Part shown: in pieces, positions 1 to 9,741 of the stretch
Layout: each line of letters starts with the position of its first letter
How positions within the stretch are numbered: the first letter of the stretch is position 1
NCBI GenBank assembly: GCA_028283745.1
Contig: JAPWJZ010000010.1
Location: 62,001 to 126,000 of the forward strand
DNA length: 64,000 nt
Direction: 5' to 3'
Source of the DNA: Micavibrio sp.
GTDB lineage: Bacteria; Pseudomonadota; Alphaproteobacteria; Micavibrionales; UBA2020
The notes under the pieces: generated by a model
The model's database searches: none
What the model saw: only the letters and a program-made list of their open reading frames with translations
Told to the model about the DNA's origin: nothing
Program-made: the position numbers and the translations under genes

Positions 1-2
1 TT

Positions 3-290
3 TCCAACCGCAAAAAAGACACCGTCGAAGCGCTGCTGGAGCGCGGGGTAAGTGTTGATGCTGTTGACCGCAGCGGCAAAACCGCAGAACAGCTGGCGGA
101 GGCCACCGGCCACCGCAGCGTCGCCGGCATTATCCGCCGCGAGCGCGATGCCCGCATGCTGCGCGAAAAAGCCCGCGCCGCCACCATCAACGATGTGGTG
201 CATAGCCTGACCGTCGGCGGCGTCAACAGGGACGTGCGCATGAAACCGATGCGCTTCAAGCCACCCGGAAATTCTTCCAATACGCCATGA
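3..290 (+). CDS. ankyrin-repeat protein, C-terminal fragment (5' truncated by window edge)
   Basis: Frame 3 reads SNRKKDTVEALLERGVSVDAVDRSGKTAEQLAEATGHRSVAGIIRRE...SSNTP*; the stop overlaps the next ATG (ATGA at 287-290). Confidence 0.7.
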   Translation, partial: SNRKKDTVEALLERGVSVDAVDRSGKTAEQLAEATGHRSVAGIIRRERDARMLREKARAATINDVVHSLTVGGVNRDVRMKPMRFKPPGNSSNTP

Positions 291-814
291 TGGCGGGGGA
301 TGATATGGCCCCGAATGACGCCCAGATACGCGCCTTCATCAGCGCCGCGTGGGAGGGCGATACCGTGCATATCCGCCAGTTCCTGTCTATCTTCGGGCCC
401 GATTACCTTGATGTCACGCGCGGGGAACCAATCAACTGGACAGCCCTGTTCTGGTCCGCCAAAAGCGGGCAGCGCGATACTGTGGCAGCGCTGCTGGATG
501 CCGGCGCGGATGTTAACCGCCGCGATGCCAGCGGCTCTACCGCGCTTATCTGGGCGGCAGGTATGGGCAACGACGATGTCGTGGCCCTATTGCTGGAGCG
601 CGGCGCGGATATGTCCGTCATCGACCGCGAAGGCCGCACCGCCCTCGGCTTCGCGCTGGAGGGAAAAAAGGCGGCCACCGCTAAACTCCTGACCGATGAA
701 ACTGCCCGCAAAGCCGCCGCCGAGAAAGCCGCCTGGGAAGACGCCATGCGCATCTTCACCAACGGCACCAAGCGCGACATCCGCACCCACAAGGTAAAGT
801 TCAGGCCGAAATAA
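287..814 (+). CDS. ankyrin-repeat protein
   Basis: Repeats such as NWTALFWSAKSGQRDTVAALLDAGADVNRRDASGSTALIWAAGMGNDDVVALLLERGADM. Confidence 0.85.
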   Translation: MMAGDDMAPNDAQIRAFISAAWEGDTVHIRQFLSIFGPDYLDVTRGEPINWTALFWSAKSGQRDTVAALLDAGADVNRRDASGSTALIWAAGMGNDDVVALLLERGADMSVIDREGRTALGFALEGKKAATAKLLTDETARKAAAEKAAWEDAMRIFTNGTKRDIRTHKVKFRPK

Positions 815-1147
815 ATGGCACGCGATTCAGGACTGGAAGAGCTTATGCGGGAACAGCTGGCGGATATTTCCGGCCTTGCGGAAAGACCTATGTTTGGCGG
901 GCTTGCGTGGTTGCTGCATGGGCATTTGTTGTGCGCGGCGCGCAAGGATGGCGCGTTGTTCCGGCTGGGCAAGGGCAACGATGCGGAGGCTTTGAAAATT
1001 GAAGGCATCACGCCGATGGTTTTGAAAGACCGCGCCATGCACGGCTGGGTCTGGGTTTCACCCGAACTGATGGGTGACGATGCCATCGCCCAAAGCCTGC
1101 TGGCCAGTGCGCTCGCTTTTATCCGGTCGCTGCCGGAAAAGAAATAA
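815..1147 (+). CDS. TfoX/Sxy N-terminal domain protein
   Basis: MFGGLAWLLHGHLLCAARKDGALFRLGKGN..., typical of the TfoX N-terminal family; starts directly after the upstream stop. Confidence 0.75.
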   Translation: MARDSGLEELMREQLADISGLAERPMFGGLAWLLHGHLLCAARKDGALFRLGKGNDAEALKIEGITPMVLKDRAMHGWVWVSPELMGDDAIAQSLLASALAFIRSLPEKK

Positions 1148-1169
1148 TCAAGAAGTTATAGCGCAGCCC

Positions 1170-2024
1170 TTAGCTGGAAGGTCTTACGCCGCGCGGCAGC
1201 TTGTCGCCGTAGTGGGCGGCGGGGGTATCGCTGCCATAGCCCTGGCTGGGGGCGATGACGAGGGTGATTTTGTGGGTGTTATCTTCCACCGCGGCCTGCG
1301 GCATTGCATCTTCGCGGCGTTTGCGGCGCGCGCCGAGGAAGGAGAGGGAGAGCAAGCCGCCAAGGGTGCCAATGCCGCCCTCAAGGCCTTTTTGCCATTC
1401 ATTGGTGTCGGAAGCATCATCGGCCGCGCGGGCGGCGGTGACAACGCGCTCGGCGTCCGCCTCGGTCGCTTGGGCGGCGCTTTGCGGGGCGTGCAGCCTG
1501 GCGATGGTTTCATCGCGGTACGCCATCGCATCCTTGAAGGGGGAAAAGAAATTGCGGTAATCGCCGGTGGTGGATTGTTCCCACAAGGCTTCATACAGCG
1601 TGGTCGCTTCTTTTTCAGACAGCGCGGGGTTGAACAGCAATTCGCGGCGCAGGGTTTTCAGGCGTTCCATCTGTTCGGCGCGGCTGGCTTCGTAGGCGGT
1701 GAAGCCCGCGTTGACATCCGCCAGCTGTTCGGCAATTTTGCCGCCGTTCTTGCCGATGTTTTCTTTGGCGGCCTGCAGGGCCGTCCAGCTGAAGTCGATG
1801 CGCTCCTGCGATGTGGTGATGTCCTGCACCATCTTGTTCACCTTGTCGGCGGCGGCGTTGTGCATTTCAACGTTCGCCTGCGGGGCGACCGCGTTTTGCA
1901 CGCCATCCAGATAGTTCGACACTTCATAGCCCGTGCCCGCGCTCATGATGACGCTGGCGGCAATAAATGCGCCATGGGTGACGGTGCGGTTAAATGCGCG
2001 GCTCAGCTTGCGGGCGAAGGACAT
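1170..2024 (-). CDS. hypothetical membrane-associated protein
   Basis: 284-aa ORF with an N-terminal hydrophobic segment and a C-terminal hydrophobic segment followed by RRKRR. Confidence 0.6.
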   Translation of the reverse strand: MSFARKLSRAFNRTVTHGAFIAASVIMSAGTGYEVSNYLDGVQNAVAPQANVEMHNAAADKVNKMVQDITTSQERIDFSWTALQAAKENIGKNGGKIAEQLADVNAGFTAYEASRAEQMERLKTLRRELLFNPALSEKEATTLYEALWEQSTTGDYRNFFSPFKDAMAYRDETIARLHAPQSAAQATEADAERVVTAARAADDASDTNEWQKGLEGGIGTLGGLLSLSFLGARRKRREDAMPQAAVEDNTHKITLVIAPSQGYGSDTPAAHYGDKLPRGVRPSS

Positions 2025-2195
2025 GGCGGGGGCTTCCTATCAAATAAAGCGCCATTTTAGGGAAAACGACCCCGCTGTCAATCATAAACGGAACCATAAT
2101 CAGGCCGCATTTGTTGACGTTGCTGAGGCATGCATACACTTTTCGGCCGCAATAGCGGCATAACCGGTAATTAACGAATTTCAGGAGACATATTC

Positions 2196-2747
2196 ATGAA
2201 AAAGACACGCAACTTCATTTTTGCGCTGGTTCTGGCCGCGCTTTCTTTTGCGGTCGCGGGCTCTGCCCATGCCGCAACGTCGGACGACCTTGACCGCGAT
2301 TCCAAGCAGGCGCTGACACAGCTGTACAAAACCAACACGCTGGCGGAAGAACTGTCGCACAAAGCGAAAGCTATTCTGGTCTTCCCGAACATCGTCAAGG
2401 CCGGCCTTATCTTCGGCGGCGCCTACGGCGAGGGCGAGCTGCGCCAGGATGAGAAAATCGATGGCTATTACAACTCCGTCAGCGGCTCCTGGGGCCTGCA
2501 GGCGGGCGCGCAGTCCTACGGCTACGTCGTGTTCCTGATGACCGATAGCGCAGTGCAATACATTCACGACACCCATGGCTGGGAAATTGGCGTTGGCCCG
2601 ACCGTTGTGCTGGTGGATGAAGGCGTCGCCAAAAACCTGTCGACCTCGACCATGAAAGACGATGCTTATGCTTTCGTCTTCAGCCAGCAGGGTTTGATGG
2701 CGGGCCTCAGCATCGAAGGCACCAAAATCTCGCACATCAAGCGCTAA
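2196..2747 (+). CDS. SYLF/Ysc84-domain lipid-binding protein, secreted
   Basis: Signal peptide, then AILVFPNIVKAGLIFGGAYGEGEL...GYYNSVSGSWGLQAGAQSYGYVVFLMTDSA. Confidence 0.85.
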   Translation: MKKTRNFIFALVLAALSFAVAGSAHAATSDDLDRDSKQALTQLYKTNTLAEELSHKAKAILVFPNIVKAGLIFGGAYGEGELRQDEKIDGYYNSVSGSWGLQAGAQSYGYVVFLMTDSAVQYIHDTHGWEIGVGPTVVLVDEGVAKNLSTSTMKDDAYAFVFSQQGLMAGLSIEGTKISHIKR

Positions 2748-2765
2748 GCCTTAACGCGCTAATTT

Positions 2766-2800
2766 AAAAAGCTCCGGTTGCAAAACCGGAGCTTTTTTTA
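2766..2800 (+). terminator. Rho-independent terminator of the SYLF gene
   Basis: aaaaaGCTCCGGTTgcaaAACCGGAGCttttttt. Confidence 0.9.
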
Positions 2801-2818
2801 TGCGGAATATATGTACTG

Positions 2819-3094
2819 TTACGTCTTGCCCTTGCGCAGTGCGCGGTCGGCTTCAGCCTTCGCTTCTTCGGCGGTGGGGGCGGGTATGCCAAAGCCCGCC
2901 ATGCGCGACCAGATGATGACTTCGGAAGCGCTGGGGCCTTCATAGCCCGGAATTTTCAATTGCTGAATGTCATAGGCGGCATCAGCCGCGGAAAGGTCGC
3001 CGGCGGCGTATTGCTCGAGGATGGGGTAAAGCCGCTTGTCGGGCGGGGCAACGCCGTTATCGTTATTTGTGCTGTTGTTATTGCTGCTTGTCAT
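2819..3094 (-). CDS. hypothetical protein
   Basis: 91-aa ORF with an N/S/T-rich N-terminus; no family recognised. Confidence 0.45.
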   Translation of the reverse strand: MTSSNNNSTNNDNGVAPPDKRLYPILEQYAAGDLSAADAAYDIQQLKIPGYEGPSASEVIIWSRMAGFGIPAPTAEEAKAEADRALRKGKT

Positions 3095-3445
3095 GGCGTG
3101 GGCACCTGCACGGTTGGCGTGGAAGATTTGGTGCTGATGGGCGTGACCATACTATACTTCGTGCGCGTGGGGCTGGCCGTCGCCATGGCATCCCATGATT
3201 TTTCGGCGTTCTCGACAAACCCGATGCGTTCGCCAAACATCTATCTGGCCGCCTATGGCGAAGTTGATGAGCGGGCCGGGTATCTACAACGCAGTATTCG
3301 GTCTTTGACATGCAAGGGCCTGAACTGTTGGAGTTTGCTATTCATAGAGTATATATGCACCGCGTGATTTATGCAAATGTTTGCACGTAAGTCGCTGAAA
3401 AAAATGAAATGTCATTTCAGACGACGTCGGGGAATGGCAAGTATG

Positions 3446-3481
3446 AAAAAAGGGCGCCCCCTTGCGGAGACGCCCTTTTTT
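3446..3481 (-). terminator. terminator downstream of carD
   Basis: aaaaaaGGGCGcccccttgcggagaCGCCCtttttt hairpin, adjacent to the carD stop. Confidence 0.8.
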
Positions 3482-3495
3482 CAAGGAGAGATTTA

Positions 3496-4320
3496 TTAAG
3501 CGACGTTGGAAAGAACAGCCTCGAGCTTCTCGGCAGCTTTCTTTTCGTCAATTTTCTCGATCGCGGCGACTTCGCGGGCAAGACGCTCCAGCGCGGCCTG
3601 ATAGATTTGGCGTTCGCTGTAGGATTGCTCGGATTCATCCGTGTCTTTGCGCAGGTCGCGCAGGACTTCAGCGATGGCAACGGGGTCACCGGAGTTGATT
3701 TTTGCTTCGTATTCCTGCGCACGGCGCGACCACATAACGCGGCGGGTCTGGCTGCGGCCCTGCAGGGTCGCAAGGGCGTCCTTCAGGCGGTCTTTCGACG
3801 ACAGTTTGCGAAGGCCCGACGATTTCACTTTCGAAATCGGCAGTTTCAGGCGCATGCGGTCTTTTTCAAAGCAGATGGTGTAAAGAGTGATTTCCATGCC
3901 GGCGATGCTGGTGGTTTCAACGCCTTCGACAAGGCCAACGCCATGCGCGGGGTAAACCACGAAGTCACCGGGGCCGAAATCCAGCTTTTCCTGTTTCTTC
4001 GGCGCGGCGGGGGCGGCAGCAACGGGCGCGGCTTCAGGCGCTTTTGCTTCGGGTTTTGACTTGACGGCAACAGGCGCTGCAACCGGGGCTTTCGCCTTCA
4101 CGGCAGCGGGCGGTGCAACCTTGACGGCGGTTTTGCCTTTCATGGTGACCTTCACGGCAGTGGCCGGGGTCGCTTTGGCGGCAGGGGCCGTGTTAACTTT
4201 TGCAGCAGGCGCGGCGGCTTTCGCGGCGGGGGCCTGTTTTTTGGTGGCGGCGGTTTTGGTGGTGGTCGTTGCAGCAGGCTTCTTCGTCGGTTTTGCTTTC
4301 GCCTTCGTAATCTTTGCCAT
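3496..4320 (-). CDS. CarD-family transcriptional regulator with Ala/Lys-rich N-terminal extension
   Basis: CarD core DFVVYPAHGVGLVEGVETTSIAGMEITLYTICFEKDRMRLKLPISKV; N-terminus is repetitive K/A/P/T. Confidence 0.9.
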   Translation of the reverse strand: MAKITKAKAKPTKKPAATTTTKTAATKKQAPAAKAAAPAAKVNTAPAAKATPATAVKVTMKGKTAVKVAPPAAVKAKAPVAAPVAVKSKPEAKAPEAAPVAAAPAAPKKQEKLDFGPGDFVVYPAHGVGLVEGVETTSIAGMEITLYTICFEKDRMRLKLPISKVKSSGLRKLSSKDRLKDALATLQGRSQTRRVMWSRRAQEYEAKINSGDPVAIAEVLRDLRKDTDESEQSYSERQIYQAALERLAREVAAIEKIDEKKAAEKLEAVLSNVA

Positions 4321-4381
4321 TGTGCCTCTCTAATGTGGATATTCTGCGCCGGAAAATAATTTTACAGAATAATCTAATAAC

Positions 4382-4397
4382 TGACGGACTTCCGTCA
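4382..4397. promoter_or_regulatory. perfect inverted repeat upstream of carD
   Basis: TGACGGA-ct-TCCGTCA, about 60 bp upstream of the carD start. Confidence 0.4.
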
Positions 4398-4663
4398 CTT
4401 AGAGAGACGTTACAGGAAATGTCATAAAATTTCAAGATAAATCTTAAGAAAGCATTAAAATTCAAATAAATAGGGGGCTTGCTGCGCCGCTTTAAAGAGC
4501 GCTGTCACCTTGCAAAACCACCTGAAACGACGCACCTAACCGGCTGAATTATATTCATAATATATAAAGATTATCCACAAGACATAACCCAAGACTGTGG
4601 CGTTTAGCGGTTGGGGAAGGGATGAAGAAATTATGAAGACCTCGCGAACAAACCCGGCAGAAT

Positions 4664-5706
4664 CTACTTCTCAAACGGTAGTTTGAAAGCCCGGTGCGGC
4701 TGGAGGAACGGCTTGATAGCCTCCCACGGGATGGTGGCATGGTACACGCCGCCGGCATGTCCATTTACGTAGCGGAAGTTTAGGTCGATCCCGTCGGGTG
4801 TTAAAAGCCAGTTTTCCCCCTGTGCCAACATGCGTTCCGCTTCTTCTATTTGTGGCCCGCCATTCTTCTTCTCAAGCTCATTATCCGTTAAAGGTGCTAG
4901 CTTGGGTGACCAGTCGGAGGAAAGGTCGAAAATATCGGCAACCGACATCTCTCGTGGATGCGGGGCGAGGATGTAATTTTTGACTTCTTGAGAAGGCCAG
5001 CCGGATGATCCGCCGGGGCATTGCCAGTTTTTTGTATAAACGATTGAAATAAAATTATCTGACGTATAGCCAAACTCGAACGAGACATCCTGGTTGCTAA
5101 AGCGCCCTTCGCAGTCGCCAAGTTCTACATCGGCACGGGTTTGGCTTTTGACCAGTTCATTCCACTCTTCTTCGGCTTTGGTGAGAGGGTTGCCGTCTAT
5201 TTGCGGCCATGAAAAGTATTTGTGGACGTTATCATCTGCGTATACGGTTTTATAGAGCACGGCACGCGGGTCATCCGCCACGGGTATTTCATATGAATAT
5301 TCTTCGCGCACGAAGGTACGGCCCCCAGCTTGAATAATCATGTTCTTCAGACTGTATTCGCGTCTTTTGACTTCATCCAACTGGCAGGCTTTGCGTTCCG
5401 CTTCAAGCGCAGCATTACAAGCTTTCGTCAAATTTATCCGCCAGTGTTCTTGCTTCCCTTTAAAAGTATCAGCCCCTTTGGGCGACAGTTTTTTCAATTG
5501 CTCATCAAGCAGGGCATCAAGCTTGGCAATTTCCGGGGCAAGCTCTGGCGTAGCGGCGAGCTGTTTGTAAATATCCAGCGATTCCTGAGGTAGCACGTGC
5601 GCGGGTTTTTGCTGTGCATATGCGGGGGACGAAAGAGCGGCAATGAAAAATGCAGATGTAATGAAAGAGATAAAAACCCGCTTCATCATTTCCGGCTTCC
5701 CCACGC

Positions 5707-5710
<4 letters not shown>
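4664..5710 (-). CDS. hypothetical secreted protein
   Basis: 348-aa ORF with a signal peptide ([26 protein letters not shown]). Confidence 0.65.
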
Positions 5711-6045
<335 letters not shown>

Positions 6046-6115
6046 GATGCGGTATTCCTTTTAACGCTGGCGGGATATATACGCTGCCGCCCTTTAGTTT
6101 TCAAGTTTGCCTTCA

Positions 6116-7426
6116 TCAAAGGCCGATTTTATCGCGGATCTGGTACCACGTCATGCCCAGCACGAACAGCGGGCGCTTCAACAGGTCGCCGCCGGGGAAG
6201 GGCTGGTGCCTGATTTTGGCGAAAACGTCAAACCTGTCCAGTTGGCCCGCCACGGCTTCCGCCAGCACCTTGCCAAGCATGTTGGTGGCAACCACGCCTT
6301 GCCCGCCAAAGCCGTGCGCAAAGTACACCTGTGGGGAAAGGCGGCCAAGGTCCGGCATGCGGTTGATGGTGAACTCAAGCGGTCCGCGCCAGCAATGGTC
6401 GATGGCGACATGCGCCAGCTGGGGGAAAATATCCACCATGCGATGCCACAGGCGTTCATCTTCTCGGGGGTAATCCATGTCGCTGTAATTGCAGTTGCCG
6501 CCGAACAACAGGCGGTTATCCGCGGAAAGGCGGTAATAATCCATGATAAAGCGCGCATCGCACACGGCTATGTCGCGCGGCATGATGCTGCGGGCAAGGT
6601 CTTCCGTCAGCGGTTCGGTCGCAATCATGTGGGCGGCGGCGGTGATGGAGCGGGCGGCCATGCTTTCCGACCCCTTCAGCTTGATGGCGCCGGCCAGAAT
6701 AACAAACTTCGCCTTTACGCTGCCACCGCCGTCGGTCACAACGGTCAGCGGCTCCCCCTCGCTAATGCTGAGGGCTGCGGTATGGTCATAGAACTGGCAG
6801 CCCGCCACCTGCGCCGCGCGGGCAATGCCCAGCGCATAGTTAAGCGGGTGGAAGTGGCCGCCTTTTGCATCGTAAAGGCCGCCGATGTAGGGCTTTGCCC
6901 GCACCATCTCCTGCGTTTCATCGCGGCCGAGCACCTGCAGGTCATCGTGGCCCAGTTGTTGCCAGCCCTTGCGGTCGTCTTCCAGCAGTTTTTGCTGGCT
7001 GTCGTCCAGCGCGGCGGTGAGCTGGCCGAATTTCAGGTTGCAGCGAATGTCATGCGCCTTCACGCGCCCGGTGATCAGGTCGATGCCTTCAAGCGTGATG
7101 TCGTGCATCAGCTTTGCGTCATCAAAACCGTAACGGCCGATCAGCTCCTGTGGTGATTTTGGGAAGCCACGCTGCAGCTGCCCGCCGTTGCGGCCCGAAG
7201 CGCTGCCGGCGAGGGTGTCTTTTTCCAGAACAATAACGGACAGGCCTTTCAGCGCCAACTCCAATGCTGCGGAAAGTCCAGTAAATCCGGCTCCAATCAC
7301 GCAAATATCGCAGTTGACCTCTTTTTTGAGACTGCCTAGAGTCGCAACGAGCTTGTTAGAAGAGACCGCATAATACGGGAGATGATACGTCTCTGGGTGT
7401 GTGTAATTTTTTTCCAAGTCATTCAC
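6116..7426 (-). CDS. puuB: FAD-dependent oxidoreductase, gamma-glutamylputrescine oxidase-like
   Basis: HLPYYAVSSNK...NCDICVIGAGFTGLSAALELALKGLSVIVLEK...SGRNGGQ; GTG start at 7426 chosen because the longer ORF runs antisense through the neighbouring GS gene. Confidence 0.75.
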   Translation of the reverse strand: MNDLEKNYTHPETYHLPYYAVSSNKLVATLGSLKKEVNCDICVIGAGFTGLSAALELALKGLSVIVLEKDTLAGSASGRNGGQLQRGFPKSPQELIGRYGFDDAKLMHDITLEGIDLITGRVKAHDIRCNLKFGQLTAALDDSQQKLLEDDRKGWQQLGHDDLQVLGRDETQEMVRAKPYIGGLYDAKGGHFHPLNYALGIARAAQVAGCQFYDHTAALSISEGEPLTVVTDGGGSVKAKFVILAGAIKLKGSESMAARSITAAAHMIATEPLTEDLARSIMPRDIAVCDARFIMDYYRLSADNRLLFGGNCNYSDMDYPREDERLWHRMVDIFPQLAHVAIDHCWRGPLEFTINRMPDLGRLSPQVYFAHGFGGQGVVATNMLGKVLAEAVAGQLDRFDVFAKIRHQPFPGGDLLKRPLFVLGMTWYQIRDKIGL

Positions 7427-7448
7427 ATAATAAAAACAGGGGCTATCA

Positions 7449-8798
7449 ATGGACAAGTTAGAAGAATTCATCCGCGAACACAAGATTACGGAAGTTGAAT
7501 GTCTTGTCCCCGACATGGCCGGCATCGCGCGCGGTAAAATCGTCCCTGCGGACAAGCTGCTGCGCATTCTGCGCGAACGCGGCATGCCGCTGCCGGAAAC
7601 CGTCTTTGTGCAGACCGTCACGGGTGACTATCCGGATGACCTGGATGATTACGTAAACCCTACCTACGGCGACGTTTACCTGACGCCCGATGAAGCCACC
7701 GTGCGCATGGTGCCGTGGTACCAGGAAGCAACCGCCCAAATCATTTGCGATGCGTTTTATGCGGATGATACGCCCGTTCCCATGTCCTCCCGCTACATGC
7801 TCAAGAAAGTGGTGCAGGAATACGAGAACCGCGGCTGGTCGCCGATTGTCGCGCCGGAACTTGAATTTTACCTTGTCGCCGTCAATACCGACCCCGACAT
7901 TCCGCTGCAATCGCCCGTCGGCCGTTCGGGCCGCCAGGAAATTGGCCGTCAGGCCTACGGCATCGACGCGGTCAACGAATTCGACCCCGTGTTTGAAGAT
8001 GTCTACGATTATTGCGAAAAGCAGAACATTGACATTGATACCCTGTCGCATGAAGCGGGCGCGGCGCAGATTGAAGTGAACTTCAACCACGGCAACCCCG
8101 TTGAAGCTGCCGACCAGGCCTTCCTGTTCAAGCGCACGGCACGCGAAGTTGCCATGCGCCATGGCGTGTATGCCACCTTCATGGCACAGCCGATGCAGAC
8201 GGAGCCGGGTTCCGCCATGCACATCCACCAGTCGGTTGTTGATACCAAGACGGGCAAAAACCTGTTCGCCACCGATGATGGTCAGGATACCGAAATGTTC
8301 CGCCATTACATCGGCGGCCTGCAGCGTTACCTGCCTTATGCCGTGCCGATGTTCGCGCCGAACGTGAACTCATACCGCCGCTTCGGCCACAAGCAGACGG
8401 ACAGCCCCATTAACGTCGAGTGGGGCGTGGACAACCGCACCGCCGGCCTGCGCGTGCCGATCTCGAAACCCGACAGCCGCCGCGTTGAAAACCGCCTGCC
8501 GGGCGCCGATGGCAACCCGTACCTTACCATCGCCTCGACGCTTGCCTGCGGCCTGCTGGGCATCATGGAGAAAATCGAGCCGACCGAGCAGATCAAGGGC
8601 AGCGCCTATAAAAAAGGCCAGACGCTGCCGTACCACCTGGCGGATGCGCTTAAAAAGTTCAAGTCCTCCAAGCCGCTGGCGGCATTGCTGGGCGAGCGCT
8701 TTGTGAACAGCTACGTTTCCATCAAGGATGCGGAATTCAAGGCTTATAACACCGTGATTTCGTCGTGGGAACGCGCCAACCTGCTGCTGAACGTTTAA
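7449..8798 (+). CDS. puuA: glutamine synthetase family protein, gamma-glutamylputrescine synthetase-like
   Basis: GS fold motifs GSAMHIHQSVVD and NSYRRFGHK...NVEWGVDNRTAGLRVP; divergent to a PuuB-like gene. Confidence 0.8.
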   Translation: MDKLEEFIREHKITEVECLVPDMAGIARGKIVPADKLLRILRERGMPLPETVFVQTVTGDYPDDLDDYVNPTYGDVYLTPDEATVRMVPWYQEATAQIICDAFYADDTPVPMSSRYMLKKVVQEYENRGWSPIVAPELEFYLVAVNTDPDIPLQSPVGRSGRQEIGRQAYGIDAVNEFDPVFEDVYDYCEKQNIDIDTLSHEAGAAQIEVNFNHGNPVEAADQAFLFKRTAREVAMRHGVYATFMAQPMQTEPGSAMHIHQSVVDTKTGKNLFATDDGQDTEMFRHYIGGLQRYLPYAVPMFAPNVNSYRRFGHKQTDSPINVEWGVDNRTAGLRVPISKPDSRRVENRLPGADGNPYLTIASTLACGLLGIMEKIEPTEQIKGSAYKKGQTLPYHLADALKKFKSSKPLAALLGERFVNSYVSIKDAEFKAYNTVISSWERANLLLNV

Positions 8799-8870
8799 TT
8801 AATCCGGCCTTATTCCCCCGCATCCGCTTTACGGCGGGGCGGGGGATAATGCTGCCGCAAGATCAGACAC

Positions 8871-9218
8871 ATGAGCAACGACGACGAAAAAATCCGCCCC
8901 GATAGCAGCGCTTCCTTCGAGGAAGATATTTGCATCCATATCTTCTCCGCCTCGGCAACGCTGCTGGGGGTGTGCCTGACCGTTATCGGCATCATCCGTG
9001 TCGTCATTACCAGCACGCACGTCAATACTTTTGCAGATGATATCGTGGCCTGCGGCGCGGTCATTTTTATGCTGTGCTGCTTTACATCCTATTGGGCCAT
9101 TCGCGCCCGCAGCGTGGGGCGCATGCGCCGGCTTGAAAAAATAGCCGATACGCTTTTCCTTCTCGGGCTCTGCCTGCTGGCGGTGGCCTGCATGTTCATT
9201 ACTTATGCGATTGTTTAA
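8871..9218 (+). CDS. hypothetical membrane protein (about 3 TM)
   Basis: 115-aa ORF with three hydrophobic segments. Confidence 0.55.
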   Translation: MSNDDEKIRPDSSASFEEDICIHIFSASATLLGVCLTVIGIIRVVITSTHVNTFADDIVACGAVIFMLCCFTSYWAIRARSVGRMRRLEKIADTLFLLGLCLLAVACMFITYAIV

Positions 9219-9230
9219 AGGAATAGTTTC

Positions 9231-9740
9231 ATGAAAAATCTTCTCGCCACATTTATGCTGCTGTCACTTGTACTGGCGGCCGGCGTTTCCCATGCCGCCG
9301 ATAGCCGCGATATTGGTGCGGTCAGCACCGCCTTCAAGCTGCTGGGGCCCAACCACAAAATTGTCATTACCGCGTTTGACGACCCCAAGGTTACCGGCGT
9401 GACCTGCTATGTGGCGCGCCCGCGCACCGGCGGCATTAAGGGCGGCCTTGGCCTGGCGGAAGACCCTTCCATCGCCTCCGTATCCTGCGTGCAGACCGGA
9501 CCCATTTCCTATACCGATAAAATCGAAGGCGATGATGAAGGTGAAAAAGTTTTCGACGAGCATCGCTCCTTCATTTTCAAGACGCTGCAAATCGACCGGC
9601 TGTACGACCACCAGAACGGCAGCCTTGTCTACGTCGTGCGCACCACGCGTATTATCGAAGGCTCGCCCGACACCTCCATCTCCGTCGTCGCGCCCATGGC
9701 CTGGAACGGCACCCAGCCCGCAAAGCCGGTACTGAAGTGA
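9231..9740 (+). CDS. creA: CreA family protein
   Basis: FDDPKVTGVTCYVARPRTGGIKGGLGLAEDPSIASVSCVQTGPI. Confidence 0.88.
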   Translation: MKNLLATFMLLSLVLAAGVSHAADSRDIGAVSTAFKLLGPNHKIVITAFDDPKVTGVTCYVARPRTGGIKGGLGLAEDPSIASVSCVQTGPISYTDKIEGDDEGEKVFDEHRSFIFKTLQIDRLYDHQNGSLVYVVRTTRIIEGSPDTSISVVAPMAWNGTQPAKPVLK

Positions 9741-9741
9741 C

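Noticed and set aside
1074-2060. 328-aa plus-strand ORF opposite 1170-2024
   Set aside because: Low-complexity Gly/Phe/Val-rich translation typical of antisense reading; the minus-strand ORF has a sensible membrane-protein composition.
6107-7156. 349-aa ORF antisense to the FAD oxidoreductase
   Set aside because: Shadow ORF; FAD-binding motif lies on the minus strand.
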